DNA of 64,000 bases from NCBI RefSeq assembly GCF_029937855.1, contig NZ_JAPYPC010000004.1:1-64000 (forward strand), given 5' to 3'. The notes under the pieces are model-generated. The model was not told where the DNA came from. It was given only the letters and a program-made list of their open reading frames with translations, and made no database searches. Positions 1 to 8,225 of the stretch are shown here, one piece after another. The translations under genes were made by a program, and so were the position numbers. This stretch comes from Christiangramia sp. (lineage in GTDB: Bacteria > Bacteroidota > Bacteroidia > Flavobacteriales > Flavobacteriaceae). How positions within the stretch are numbered: position 1 is the stretch's first letter; each line of letters opens with the position of its first letter.

Positions 1-1020
1 ATAATCCAGTTGCTTTCTTATTTTATAGCGCCTGATTAAGTTTAAAGGCTTTTTCTTTAGATATGATTTATCTGTATGCAGAAAATCTATACCGGCCTGG
101 ATCACTCTTTCGCTGGATTTTCCATCAGTATAAGGATGGGAGAACCTGGCAAATTTATCAATTTCTGAAATTAATTCTTCAGGTCTGGTGAGTGCCAGGT
201 CAAAAGAACTTTCAATATCCTCCACCCTGTCAATATCAATAAGGTAAGGTCCGGGCATATTATTTTTATAGGTGATCACCGGTTTTCTTTGGAGTAAAAA
301 TTCAATTATAGCTGAGGTGGTATCAGAAAACATAATATTTGCTTTCTTAAAAAGCGGAATCAAATCTGTAGTATCGTAGAACTTGAAATTTTCATTCTCC
401 AGCCTTCTAAATTTTTCTACTGTTTCCTGGCCGAGTTTGGGATGTAAAACCGCCATGAAATCATATTTCCCGGTTTTTGAAAGTCGGTGAATTTCATCCA
501 CCACATTATCTTTTAAAGCTAGGCTATATTGTTTAGTAAAGGTGGAAGAAATCAGTATTTTGGGCTTTTTATTATGTATAGCTTTTAAAGGGAATAAGGG
601 ATCTACCTTAGACCAGCCCGTTTCAACAACATCAAAGGTTTTATATTTTTTTTGCTGTTCTTTAAAAGGAAGAGTGCTTGAGGGTCCCTGTGTGCAATAA
701 AGATCAAAAAAACCACGTATGGTAAATTGATCTGTGCCCTTTCTTTTATTGGCTGGAAAGCCATGAAAAACCTGGACTTTGAGTCCGGAAATAAAATCTG
801 GAACCGTATCGGTGATGCTCAGGACAATGTGAGGTTTATAAGCAATGGCCTCTCTTATGTTATTTATCAAGGCTCCCTGCTTCGGAAAAAATTTCTTTGG
901 AGCTTCCATTCCTGAAAACCATTTTACCGTATGCCCCAATCGGTTGATCTCTTTCTGAAGAGGTAAGCCAATTGGCAGGGCGTAGTCGTGATTTATGTAT
1001 ATTAAAAACCTGTACTTCAT
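1..1020 (-). CDS. CDP-glycerol glycerophosphotransferase-like (TagF family) protein, 3' end beyond window
   Basis: The minus strand is open from an ATG at 1018-1020 to the window edge with no stop: 340 codons, C-terminus missing. The protein begins MKYRFLIYINHDYALPIG. Residues around 86-95 read VFHGFPANKR, and later come DTTSAIIEFLLQRKPVITY and a segment near PGPYLIDIDRVED. This D-S/T-S...E...KPVI arrangement is typical of the CDP-glycerol:poly(glycerophosphate) glycerophosphotransferase (TagF) superfamily, which transfers glycerol phosphate or related groups onto surface glycans. The start overlaps the stop of the upstream GT9 gene as ATGA, so the two are probably translationally coupled in a surface-polysaccharide operon. 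The exact donor and acceptor are unknown; a UDP-GlcNAc 2-epimerase-fold glycosyltransferase is the main alternative. Confidence 0.75.
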   Translation of the reverse strand, partial: MKYRFLIYINHDYALPIGLPLQKEINRLGHTVKWFSGMEAPKKFFPKQGALINNIREAIAYKPHIVLSITDTVPDFISGLKVQVFHGFPANKRKGTDQFTIRGFFDLYCTQGPSSTLPFKEQQKKYKTFDVVETGWSKVDPLFPLKAIHNKKPKILISSTFTKQYSLALKDNVVDEIHRLSKTGKYDFMAVLHPKLGQETVEKFRRLENENFKFYDTTDLIPLFKKANIMFSDTTSAIIEFLLQRKPVITYKNNMPGPYLIDIDRVEDIESSFDLALTRPEELISEIDKFARFSHPYTDGKSSERVIQAGIDFLHTDKSYLKKKPLNLIRRYKIRKQLDY

Positions 1021-2066
1021 TTAGAATTTGCATTTAAAAAATATTCCAGTTTTGGAAGAATCAAAGAAGGCTTAAACAGTTTATATAGGCTATCGACTGT
1101 CTTTGTCAGATCTTTATACTTTTTCCCCTGAAACTGTTCAGGTCTATAATCTTTTAAATGAACAGAGATATTACTTTCTCCATCCTCATACATATTCCAG
1201 TTTTCCTTATTAATTGGAGGCGAAAAAATTGCAAAAGTGGGAATATTCAGGGCTTTAGCCATATTTACAGCACCACCTTCGTTTCCAATTAGAGCATCAC
1301 AATGATAAGTGAGGGCAAGGAATTCCCGTAGATTTTTTCCGTATATATTCAAACAAATTTTTTCCCTGGTTGCTGGTTTACAGAAGTCGTACAGTTTTTC
1401 AATTTCCTTTTTTTGCGATGGAATGTAATTAAATAAAAGATTCCCTTTAGTTTTCCGAACGATTTTATCTAAAAGTTTTGCCAGGTGCTTTAAAGGATAG
1501 GTTTTACCTGAAGAACTACCCAACGCACTGATCATATAAAGATTTCCAGAAAAATGGATTCCCTCAGATTCAAGTCTTTTTCCCGCATTTTCGATTTCTT
1601 CTGCTTCGAGATAAATTTTAGGTTTTATTTCTTGTGGTATATCTGAAGATAATGGAGATAGTAGCCTTAACCTTTTTTCTATAGCAGCTCCGGCAATTGT
1701 TTCTGGTTCAATATCTCTACTGAACACATGAGTACAAAGTGGACGAGTATATTTTTTGTTATAGGCAATTCTATATTTGGCTCCTGAAAGGCCAGTTAAA
1801 AGTGCCGTTCTCAAATTCGAATAAACATCGATAACCGCATGGTAATTAGCGTTTTTAGTAGATTTTATTAATTTTCGTAAACGCTGCTCTTTTTTGGCAA
1901 AGATGAACTTATCAATATTTGGATTATTTTGTACTACAGGGAACGTATGCTCAGAGATCATATAATGTAGTTCAGCAGTGGGGAACTCCTTCCGAAGTGC
2001 CTCAAAGAGGATTGAGGATGTAAGGACATCCCCAATCATTTTAATCTGAATTACAAGTATTTTCAT
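1017..2066 (-). CDS. Glycosyltransferase family 9 (ADP-heptose:LPS heptosyltransferase-like)
   Basis: 349 residues, no signal peptide. The N-terminal Rossmann half starts MKILVIQIKMIGDVLTSS, the usual GT9 opening (an R/Q-x-K-x-x-G-D-x-L-x-S/T motif). The C-terminal nucleotide-sugar half carries SALGSSSGKTYPLKHL near residue 180 and GNEGGAVNMAKALNIPTFAIF near 270, matching the GT9 motif usually seen as GNDSGPMHLA. The family adds heptose or another sugar to the LPS core at the inner membrane. It overlaps by 4 bp (ATGA) with the TagF-like gene, which supports a surface-glycan role. The acceptor sugar cannot be told from sequence. Confidence 0.88.
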   Translation of the reverse strand: MKILVIQIKMIGDVLTSSILFEALRKEFPTAELHYMISEHTFPVVQNNPNIDKFIFAKKEQRLRKLIKSTKNANYHAVIDVYSNLRTALLTGLSGAKYRIAYNKKYTRPLCTHVFSRDIEPETIAGAAIEKRLRLLSPLSSDIPQEIKPKIYLEAEEIENAGKRLESEGIHFSGNLYMISALGSSSGKTYPLKHLAKLLDKIVRKTKGNLLFNYIPSQKKEIEKLYDFCKPATREKICLNIYGKNLREFLALTYHCDALIGNEGGAVNMAKALNIPTFAIFSPPINKENWNMYEDGESNISVHLKDYRPEQFQGKKYKDLTKTVDSLYKLFKPSLILPKLEYFLNANSK

Positions 2067-2067
2067 T

Positions 2068-2152
2068 CCTCCCTAAATCCCTCCGAAGGAGGGACTTCCA
2101 ATCATTTTTACTGTTATTTATTCTCCCCCTTCGGGGGAGTTAGAGGGGGATT
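2068..2152. repeat. Pair of oppositely oriented palindromic intergenic repeats
   Basis: The short gap between dapD and the GT9 gene holds two hairpins: TCCCTCC-gaa-GGAGGGA at 2078-2094 and CTCCCCC-ttc-GGGGGAG at 2123-2139. Each is followed or preceded by a similar tail (CCCTAAAT on one side, the reverse complement of CCCTCTAA on the other), so they read as two diverged copies of one element facing each other. Neither has a U-run in the direction of the genes, so they look like dispersed extragenic repeats rather than ordinary terminators. Confidence 0.6.
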
Positions 2153-2967
2153 TATACCGCTACACTATATTCCCTCAACGCATCGTTGAGTGAGGTCTTT
2201 TTGTTCGTGCTTTCTTTTCTCTTTCCTATGATCAAAGCACACGGCACCTGAAAATCTCCGGCAGGAAATTTCTTGGTATAACTTCCCGGTATTACTACAG
2301 AGCGGGCAGGCACGTAGCCTTTAAATTCTTTAGGTTCATCTCCTGTAACATCAATGATTTTGGTTGAACCCGTTAAAACTACATTTGCTCCCAGAACAGC
2401 TTCTTTTTCAATTCTGATTCCTTCTACCACAATACTTCTTGATCCTAAAAATGCATTATCTTCAATGATCACCGGTGCAGCCTGTAATGGTTCCAAAACT
2501 CCGCCAATTCCAACACCACCGCTAAGATGAACGTTTTTTCCTATCTGGGCACAACTTCCAACGGTAGCCCAGGTATCTACCATGGTTCCTTCATCTACAT
2601 AGGCACCTATATTCACATAACTCGGCATCATAATCACTCCTGAAGAAATATAGGCTCCATGTCTGGCCACGGCATTGGGAACGACACGGATCCCTTTTTC
2701 TTTATATCCTTTTTTTAGCGGAATTTTATCATGGTATTCAAAAATCCCGGCTTCCAGGGTTTCCATCTTCTGAATTGGAAAATAAAGCACCACTGCTTTT
2801 TTTACCCATTCATTAACCTGCCATCCCTCATTTGTAGGCTCAGCAACACGTAATTCTCCCTTGTCTAAAAGATCGACCACTTTCCTTATAGCCTCGGTTG
2901 TTTTGGTATCTTTTAAAAGTTCCCGGTTGTTCCAGGCTTCTTCGATTTTCGCTTTTAATTGGTCCAT
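2152..2967 (-). CDS. dapD: 2,3,4,5-tetrahydropyridine-2,6-dicarboxylate N-succinyltransferase
   Basis: 271 residues, close to the usual length of about 274. The N-terminal helical part (1-100) is followed by a left-handed beta-helix of hexapeptide repeats at about 100-215, for example YVNIGAYVDEGTMVDTWATV, then VHLSGGVGIGGVLEP. These are hallmark DapD stretches. The enzyme succinylates tetrahydrodipicolinate in the succinylase branch of lysine and diaminopimelate synthesis in the cytoplasm. It has its own start, separated from ruvX by a divergent intergenic region of about 90 bp, and seems to be monocistronic or to read into the glycan genes through the repeat pair downstream. Confidence 0.96.
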   Translation of the reverse strand: MDQLKAKIEEAWNNRELLKDTKTTEAIRKVVDLLDKGELRVAEPTNEGWQVNEWVKKAVVLYFPIQKMETLEAGIFEYHDKIPLKKGYKEKGIRVVPNAVARHGAYISSGVIMMPSYVNIGAYVDEGTMVDTWATVGSCAQIGKNVHLSGGVGIGGVLEPLQAAPVIIEDNAFLGSRSIVVEGIRIEKEAVLGANVVLTGSTKIIDVTGDEPKEFKGYVPARSVVIPGSYTKKFPAGDFQVPCALIIGKRKESTNKKTSLNDALREYSVAV

Positions 2968-3031
2968 ATTCTAATTTTTTTCAAATATAACAGCTATAAA
3001 GCAATATTTATGGACAAACGAATATAAACCT

Positions 3032-3039
3032 TACCTTTG
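3032..3039 (+). promoter_or_regulatory. Promoter -7 box for ruvX (TACCTTTG)
   Basis: TACCTTTG fits the Bacteroidota -7 consensus TAnnTTTG exactly. It lies 15 nt before the ATG at 3055 and covers the TTG at 3037 that would otherwise be a longer in-frame start, so it decides the start of ruvX. No clear -33 TTTG was seen. Confidence 0.65.
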
Positions 3040-3054
3040 CCTAAATTTTTGAAA

Positions 3055-3462
3055 ATGCCTAGAGTTTTAGCCCTGGATTTTGGAACGAAGAGAACAGGAG
3101 TAGCGGTTACCGATGAATTGAAGATGATTGCTTCCGGTTTGACCACGGTTCAAACTCCTGAACTTATAAAGTTCCTTACAGACTATTTCAAAAATGAAAA
3201 GGTAGAACGCGTTTTGGTGGGAGAACCTAAGCGAATGGATGATACACCTTCAGAAAGTGAAGTTCATATTCAGGAGTTTTTAAAAGAATTCTCCAAAAAA
3301 TTTCCGGAGATGCCTCTGGAAAGGGTTGATGAACGTTTTACAAGTAAAATGGCGGTCCAGAGTATGATTGATGGCGGAATGAAGAAGAAAAAACGCAGAA
3401 ATAAAGCACTGGTGGATGAAATTAGTGCTACCATAATTCTGCAAACCTGGCTCTATGAATAA
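3055..3462 (+). CDS. ruvX: Holliday junction resolvase-like / pre-16S rRNA nuclease YqgF
   Basis: 135 residues from ATG 3055; a TTG-initiated form six codons longer would begin inside the -7 promoter box. RNase H-like fold: RVLALDFGTKRTGVAV at the N-terminus with the first catalytic Asp, VERVLVGEP in the middle, VDERFTS, and VDEISATIILQTWL with the C-terminal Asp. YqgF processes the 5' end of 16S rRNA and has been proposed as a Holliday junction resolvase. In related flavobacteria it is normally followed directly by def; here a four-helix-bundle gene lies between them. Confidence 0.94.
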   Translation: MPRVLALDFGTKRTGVAVTDELKMIASGLTTVQTPELIKFLTDYFKNEKVERVLVGEPKRMDDTPSESEVHIQEFLKEFSKKFPEMPLERVDERFTSKMAVQSMIDGGMKKKKRRNKALVDEISATIILQTWLYE

Positions 3463-3502
3463 GGCTTAGTGTTTAATGTATAAGGTTGAAAGTTTTGCTT
3501 TA

Positions 3503-3862
3503 ATGGAAAGAAATTTAAAATTGCGAACAAATAAATTTGCACATGGTTGTGTGAATGTTGCACTTTCTTTACCGCAAACCTTTTTAGGGAATCATATTAG
3601 GAATCAGCTAGTGAGATGTTCTACATCAGTTGCTGCGAATTATAGAGCTACGTTATTAGGCCAAACTAAAAAGTCATTTATAGCTAAACTGAGTATAGTA
3701 ATCGAGGAAGCAGATGAATCTATTTTTTGGTTACAATTCTTAATAGATAAAAAAATGATGACTTATGATCATTGTAGAGAAATTTTTGAAGAAGCTAAAG
3801 AATTGACAGCAATTTTCATTTCATCCAGAAAAACAGCTGAAAAAACGAATAATCGAAGTTAA
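3503..3862 (+). CDS. Four-helix-bundle protein (S23 / rRNA intervening-sequence type)
   Basis: 119 residues from ATG 3503; an in-frame ATG at 3476 would add nine residues. The sequence aligns by eye with TIGR02436-type four-helix-bundle proteins: NKFAHGCVNVALSLP, then HIRNQLVRCSTSVAANYRA and an acidic IVIEEADESIFWLQFL segment. Founding members are encoded in 23S rRNA intervening sequences; many others are free-standing, and their molecular role is unsettled. It sits between ruvX and def, which looks like an insertion. The flanks (around 3466-3490 and 3863-3890) carry similar AT-rich tracts with GTTTAATGT on one side and ACATTAAC on the other, in opposite orientation. Confidence 0.85.
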   Translation: MERNLKLRTNKFAHGCVNVALSLPQTFLGNHIRNQLVRCSTSVAANYRATLLGQTKKSFIAKLSIVIEEADESIFWLQFLIDKKMMTYDHCREIFEEAKELTAIFISSRKTAEKTNNRS

Positions 3863-3891
3863 ACCTTCAACATTAACGATAAACATTAGAA

Positions 3892-4482
3892 ATGATTTTA
3901 CCAATTGTAGCATACGGAGATCCGGTTTTAAAAAAGAAAGCCAAAGATATTGATAAGGATTATCCGAAACTTGAGGAATTGATCAATAATATGTGGGATA
4001 CCATGTATAATGCCTATGGTGTTGGACTGGCTGCACCACAGGTGGGCTTGCCTATTAGAATGTTTATGATAGATCCAGCGCCATTTGCGGAAGATGAAGA
4101 ACTGGACGAAACAGAGAAAGAAACCCTACAAGACCTACGCAAGGTATTTATCAATCCTAAAATTGTTGAAGAAACGGGAGAGGAATGGGCTTTTTCTGAA
4201 GGTTGTCTAAGCATTCCGGAAGTTCGGGAAGATGTTTTCAGACAGCCGGATATTAGCATCGAATATTACGACGAAAATTGGCAAAAACATACTGAAAAAT
4301 ATTCCGGTTTAGCCGCGAGGGTGATTCAGCATGAATATGACCATATTGAGGGAGTTCTATTTACAGATAAACTTTCCAGTCTTAAAAAGAGGCTAATAAA
4401 AAGTAAACTCACCAATATTTCCAAAGGTAAGATCAACGTTGAATATAAGATGCGATTTCCAAATGCAAAAAAAGCCCGCTAA
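3892..4482 (+). CDS. def: Peptide deformylase
   Basis: 196 residues. All three deformylase motifs are present: GVGLAAPQ at 43-50, EGCLS at 103-107 with the metal-ligand Cys105, and HEYDH at 147-151 giving the two His ligands and catalytic Glu. The enzyme removes the formyl group from nascent N-terminal Met and uses Fe2+ or a similar metal. A Glu/Asp-rich insertion at about 66-82 before the second motif is usual for Bacteroidota deformylases. It begins about 30 bp after the four-helix-bundle gene and is followed by the DUF5606 gene. Confidence 0.96.
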   Translation: MILPIVAYGDPVLKKKAKDIDKDYPKLEELINNMWDTMYNAYGVGLAAPQVGLPIRMFMIDPAPFAEDEELDETEKETLQDLRKVFINPKIVEETGEEWAFSEGCLSIPEVREDVFRQPDISIEYYDENWQKHTEKYSGLAARVIQHEYDHIEGVLFTDKLSSLKKRLIKSKLTNISKGKINVEYKMRFPNAKKAR

Positions 4483-4539
4483 AGGTTTTGATAATTGACT
4501 TTGGCAATTGATATTTGCCAACCTAAATAAAAAAATACT

Positions 4540-4962
4540 ATGGGATTAGATAAAATTCTTGCTATTTCTGGAAAACCCGGTTTATATGAGCTTACCGCTC
4601 AAACCAGAGGCGGCTTTGTGGCAAAATCTATGCTGGATGGGAAGAAGATAGCGGTAAACATGCGTCATAATGTGAGTATTCTAAGTGAGATCGCTATTTA
4701 TACCTATACTGAAGAAATTCCGTTGGGTGAAGTTTTCCAAAAAATCAGGGAGAAGGAAGATGGAGGAGAAGCTATAAGCCACAAATCTTCAAAAAAGGAA
4801 CTGGAAGACTATTTCTCCGAGATACTTCCAGATTATGATGAAGATAGGGTATATGCCAGTGATATGAAGAAAATATTTCAGTGGTATAATATTTTGATCA
4901 ATAATGGTTTTACCGACTTTTCAAAAGAAGAAAAAGGAGATAACAAAGACGAGGAAGAATAA
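4540..4962 (+). CDS. DUF5606 domain protein
   Basis: 140 residues with no signal peptide or membrane segment. The N-terminal 50-60 residues (MGLDKILAISGKPGLYEL..., VAKSMLDGKKIAVNM, LSEIAIYT) are the conserved DUF5606 module, a small beta-rich domain found in Bacteroidota. The C-terminus is helical and acidic and ends in a charged tail rich in D, E and K. Function is unknown. Its position directly after def, ahead of a strong terminator, is common in flavobacteria and suggests co-expression with translation or RNA-maturation genes. Confidence 0.82.
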   Translation: MGLDKILAISGKPGLYELTAQTRGGFVAKSMLDGKKIAVNMRHNVSILSEIAIYTYTEEIPLGEVFQKIREKEDGGEAISHKSSKKELEDYFSEILPDYDEDRVYASDMKKIFQWYNILINNGFTDFSKEEKGDNKDEEE

Positions 4963-4988
4963 ATTCCTTATTTTTTCTGAAAAATATA

Positions 4989-5020
4989 AAAGCTGAAATT
5001 GTAGAATTTCAGCTTTTTTT
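4989..5020. terminator. Rho-independent terminator, probably bidirectional
   Basis: A perfect 12-bp stem AAAGCTGAAATT / AATTTCAGCTTT with loop GTAG, followed by a T-run on the plus strand, ends the ruvX-def-DUF5606 unit. Read on the minus strand the stem is followed by TTTATATTTT, so it may also stop transcripts of the convergent DUF5686 gene. Confidence 0.85.
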
Positions 5021-5033
5021 ATTCTTATGTATG

Positions 5034-5101
5034 TTGTCATTCAGAACGAAGCGAAGAATCTGTATCGCTATAAAGAGAGTCCTCCTGCGTCGGAATGACA
5101 A
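5034..5101. repeat. Palindromic dispersed repeat of the GTCATTC...GAATGAC type
   Basis: TTGTCATTC at 5034-5042 is mirrored by GAATGACAA at 5093-5101, with GAACGAAGCGAAGAATCT inside. This is a well-known style of intergenic repeat in flavobacterial genomes. Related degenerate copies lie at 17357-17548, and a similar core is inside the element at 61285-61407. Confidence 0.65.
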
Positions 5102-5147
5102 TCGCATTCAACGCCACAATTATTGATTTTTTTATCCTCTTTTTATA

Positions 5148-7613
5148 TTAAAATTTCAGGCCAAAAATAAAAGCTCCTTCCTGTTTGCCTCCAAAGTCTG
5201 AAACAACATAATCCAACCTTAAAAAGCGATATTTTCCGAAACCGAGATTGTCTATTCCCACTGAATATTCAGAGTAAGGATTTAAACCTTTCGTGGTCAG
5301 TCGGTGGGCACCTAACACGAGGTTGAAATTTAGTTTATTGATAAGCGGTAATTTTCCCAGTACCCATCCCTGGAAATCATGTTCCGCATGGAATTCAGCA
5401 TAATTTTGATTAGTGTTAAAGTTATAATATGGCATTAAATTAAATTTCCCCACATAACTTCCAAAACCAATCCTGGTTTGGTTGGCATCAAAATGCTGGT
5501 AATCTACCAGGCTAATATTTTCGGCATTAGAAAATAAACCTCCATTGATTAAATATTGAAATTCTCCTTTATTTCCCAGATCTAATTCCTGCCGTATCTG
5601 AGCTTTGAACTGATCGAAATTATATTTCTTTTCGCTGCCGCCAAATCCTTTCTCCCAGGCTAATTTCAATTTTGGATATTTGGATTCATCAGCATTGTAT
5701 CGGCCATTCGGGTAGCTCATGTATTTTTGTCCGAATGTGATATCAGTATAAAAATCTGCTCTAAAAATAGAATGTTCATCGAAAGGAAGACTGCCAAAAT
5801 TTTCAGGCTGTAAAGGATTGTTTGACGTATAATTGCGATCTTCCCAATCTACTATTACATGGTCTGTATTATTTATCAAAGGCTTTCTGTTTTCCCAGCT
5901 TAATTCTCCAAAAAGTCGAATTCCGGGAGTGATATCCTGTCCATAACCAACATTTACAAAATTTCTTTCATAAAGTTTCATGTAATTCCGTTCGAACAAA
6001 ATGGTGCTAATACTGTTTAAGAGCGGGGAAATAGGCTCCCTGGCATTTATTTGCTCTGTAGCAATTCCACCGGAAATTCTTAGAAATGGCTTATTATAAT
6101 TATTGAATTTCTTTTCAAAACCCCCATTTAACCTTAGTTTTTCCTCGCTTAAGCCATAGTCTAACTCAGAAAATATTCTCCAGTAGTTTTCCTGGTCTTC
6201 ACCGGTTCGTTGGGTGTAAGTTAAAGTGATATCGGTGTTCCAGCCCTGGACGGTGTTAAATCCAATACCAGAAATGGGAGCACTGATGCTGAAATTCCTG
6301 TTTTTCCATGAGTTTTGATAAGAGTAACCAAATAGTACATCAGTAATCTCGAATTTGTTTCTCACCAGGTCTACGGAGTCTTTATATTCTTTAGTGCTTC
6401 TTTTTTCCTGAATACTGTCTTTCCTAATATAATCCCTAATTTCTTCTCCGGTAAGGGGAACGGGTCTTTTCTCTTCCCAAAAAACAGAATCTTTCATATT
6501 GGCCTGTTCCTGAAAACTTAAGATCTCCCTTCCAAAACTATCTTTATCAAATTGTGGTGTGAAATCATAATCGCTATACACTGCCGTAAATCTGCCATTG
6601 CCACCAAAACCAAAGATTTTGAAGCTGAAATCCACACTCTGGGAAATCTGTATATAAAGATCGTTTTCTTCAGAATATTTATAATTCTGTTTGAAAACGA
6701 GTTCTTCAATAGGCGGAACCTGTATGGCAGCACCAGTAGTGGTAAGTTCTACCCCATAAATTTGCCAAAGATCTTCAACTATATAAATATATCCTGAAAA
6801 TACGCGATCGTTCGACCTCTTTGGAGAAACCAGGATTTTATTGATCATATTTCCCCGGTCATCGAAAAAAGTACCTTCCAGCTGATATCGGTAATAATTA
6901 AAAGCATATTCAGCGATAGGGGAGACCAATTCACTGTTAATTTCCAGGGTATTTTCATAAAAGGAGAAATAGGCTTCCTGCGCAGAATTCAGACTAAAAC
7001 CATTATCATCACCACTTACTTTGGAAGCGATGATCTTTTCCTTAAAGTCATCGGGTTTTTGGTAAGCGATCTCGGAAATAGTTTCACTTAAATATACAAT
7101 GCCGCTTCTGGTGGAATCCAGGCCACCTCCAAGATCACCAACGTCCTGGCCTAAAATTTTTTCCGGGGCATTTTGTATTCGCCACAAACCGCGAGAGTAA
7201 AAGTCGGCGGTAAAAGACTGTAATTTTTTAGCATTTAGTTCACGATTATCAATTGCATTTCTAATGATTCTATTTGCCGGATTCTCCCCGGCTTGCACCG
7301 TTACCTCGTCAAGGCTGGTACTTTCAGCTTTTAAAGTGACATTGACAGTTATTGGGAAATTATTTGCGGTAATCTCTTTTTTAAACGTTTTATATCCTAA
7401 AAATTGAAAAACCAGGGTGTAGTCTCCAGTCTGGTTTATTTTAAGTTCGTAGATACCCTCGTCATTGGTGGTAGTTCCTATAGAGCCGGTTTTCGTATAA
7501 ATATTTACATAGGGCAAAGGATTCCCATTTTCGTCTTTAACCTCTCCAATAATTTGCGAAGAAAGCTGAAAAACTGAGAAAAAGAGCATTACGCCCAATA
7601 GCTTTTTAAGCAT
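5148..7613 (-). CDS. DUF5686 outer-membrane protein with CarboxypepD-like N-terminal domain
   Basis: 821 residues. A signal peptide (MLKKLLGVMLFFSVFQLSSQ) is followed at about 21-105 by a CarboxypepD_reg-like beta-sandwich (IIGEVKDENGNPLPYVNIYT, TTTNDEGIYEL, FLGYKTFKKE), then the long DUF5686 region. Many short alternating-hydrophobic strands and a terminal FIFGLKF fit an outer-membrane beta-barrel, since a C-terminal aromatic residue is usual there. Function is not established; such proteins are abundant in Bacteroidota and resemble TonB-dependent-receptor accessory architectures but lack a plug. It is preceded by smpB with a gap of about 40 bp. Confidence 0.82.
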   Translation of the reverse strand: MLKKLLGVMLFFSVFQLSSQIIGEVKDENGNPLPYVNIYTKTGSIGTTTNDEGIYELKINQTGDYTLVFQFLGYKTFKKEITANNFPITVNVTLKAESTSLDEVTVQAGENPANRIIRNAIDNRELNAKKLQSFTADFYSRGLWRIQNAPEKILGQDVGDLGGGLDSTRSGIVYLSETISEIAYQKPDDFKEKIIASKVSGDDNGFSLNSAQEAYFSFYENTLEINSELVSPIAEYAFNYYRYQLEGTFFDDRGNMINKILVSPKRSNDRVFSGYIYIVEDLWQIYGVELTTTGAAIQVPPIEELVFKQNYKYSEENDLYIQISQSVDFSFKIFGFGGNGRFTAVYSDYDFTPQFDKDSFGREILSFQEQANMKDSVFWEEKRPVPLTGEEIRDYIRKDSIQEKRSTKEYKDSVDLVRNKFEITDVLFGYSYQNSWKNRNFSISAPISGIGFNTVQGWNTDITLTYTQRTGEDQENYWRIFSELDYGLSEEKLRLNGGFEKKFNNYNKPFLRISGGIATEQINAREPISPLLNSISTILFERNYMKLYERNFVNVGYGQDITPGIRLFGELSWENRKPLINNTDHVIVDWEDRNYTSNNPLQPENFGSLPFDEHSIFRADFYTDITFGQKYMSYPNGRYNADESKYPKLKLAWEKGFGGSEKKYNFDQFKAQIRQELDLGNKGEFQYLINGGLFSNAENISLVDYQHFDANQTRIGFGSYVGKFNLMPYYNFNTNQNYAEFHAEHDFQGWVLGKLPLINKLNFNLVLGAHRLTTKGLNPYSEYSVGIDNLGFGKYRFLRLDYVVSDFGGKQEGAFIFGLKF

Positions 7614-7656
7614 CAGTTAGATTTTGGATTGATAAAAGAACGAAAAAATCTGAGAT

Positions 7657-8112
7657 TTATTTGTATTCCTTCTGAATTCGGTCTAAACGGCGCTTACTTT
7701 CGCGGTCTTTAATTGCTTCTCTTTTATCGTAGAGTTTTTTACCTTTTGCCAGGGCGATCTGGAGTTTTGCTAAACCGCGATCATTAATGAATAATCGAAG
7801 CGGAATAATCGTCAAACCGGAATTGGTAACTTCCTTCTCCAGCTTTCTTAACTCCCTTCTTTGGAGCAAAAGCTTTCGTTCACTTTTTGGATTGTGATTA
7901 AAATGAGTGGCGTGAGAGTATTCTTCAACATGCATATTAATTACAAAAAGCTCGTGATTGTTGAATTCACAAAAACTTTCAGCAATATTCGCTTTTCCTT
8001 CCCGTATAGCTTTAATCTCTGTTCCGGCTAATTTAATACCTGCGGTATATTTATCCAGAAACTCGTAATTGAACTTGGCTTTCCGGTTTTTTATGTTGAT
8101 AGAATTCTTCAT
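7657..8112 (-). CDS. smpB: SsrA-binding protein SmpB
   Basis: 151 residues from the ATG at 8112; an upstream in-frame ATG at 8130 would add MYFCVS, which is not typical of the family. The protein shows NRKAKFNYEFLDKYTAGIKL, GTEIKAIREGKANIAESF, LTIIPLRLFINDRGLAKLQIALAKGKKLYDKRE and a basic C-terminal tail (RESKRRLDRIQKEYK), all standard for SmpB. It binds tmRNA and brings it to stalled ribosomes for trans-translation. The tmRNA gene itself is not in this window. It may share a transcript with the DUF5686 gene downstream. Confidence 0.96.
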   Translation of the reverse strand: MKNSINIKNRKAKFNYEFLDKYTAGIKLAGTEIKAIREGKANIAESFCEFNNHELFVINMHVEEYSHATHFNHNPKSERKLLLQRRELRKLEKEVTNSGLTIIPLRLFINDRGLAKLQIALAKGKKLYDKREAIKDRESKRRLDRIQKEYK

Positions 8113-8198
8113 AGAGACACAAAAATACAAGCTTTAAGCTAATTTCATACTAAAGCAATTTTAAAATTCTGAGAGAATGCTTCCTCTGTAAAATTTTT

Positions 8199-8206
8199 TA
8201 TTTTTG
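8199..8206 (+). promoter_or_regulatory. Promoter -7 box (TATTTTTG)
   Basis: An exact TAnnTTTG match 19 nt before the ATG at 8226, preceded by an AT-rich stretch and followed by CGGC. It should drive the lipoprotein gene that follows. Confidence 0.65.
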
Positions 8207-8225
8207 CGGCACTCAAATTATACTT

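Noticed and set aside
727-915. 62-codon plus-strand open frame near the left edge
   Set aside because: It is antisense to the well-supported TagF-like gene on the minus strand and shows no protein-like features.
4014-4259. 81-codon open frame opposite def
   Set aside because: It is an antisense shadow of the deformylase gene, whose motifs are complete on the plus strand.
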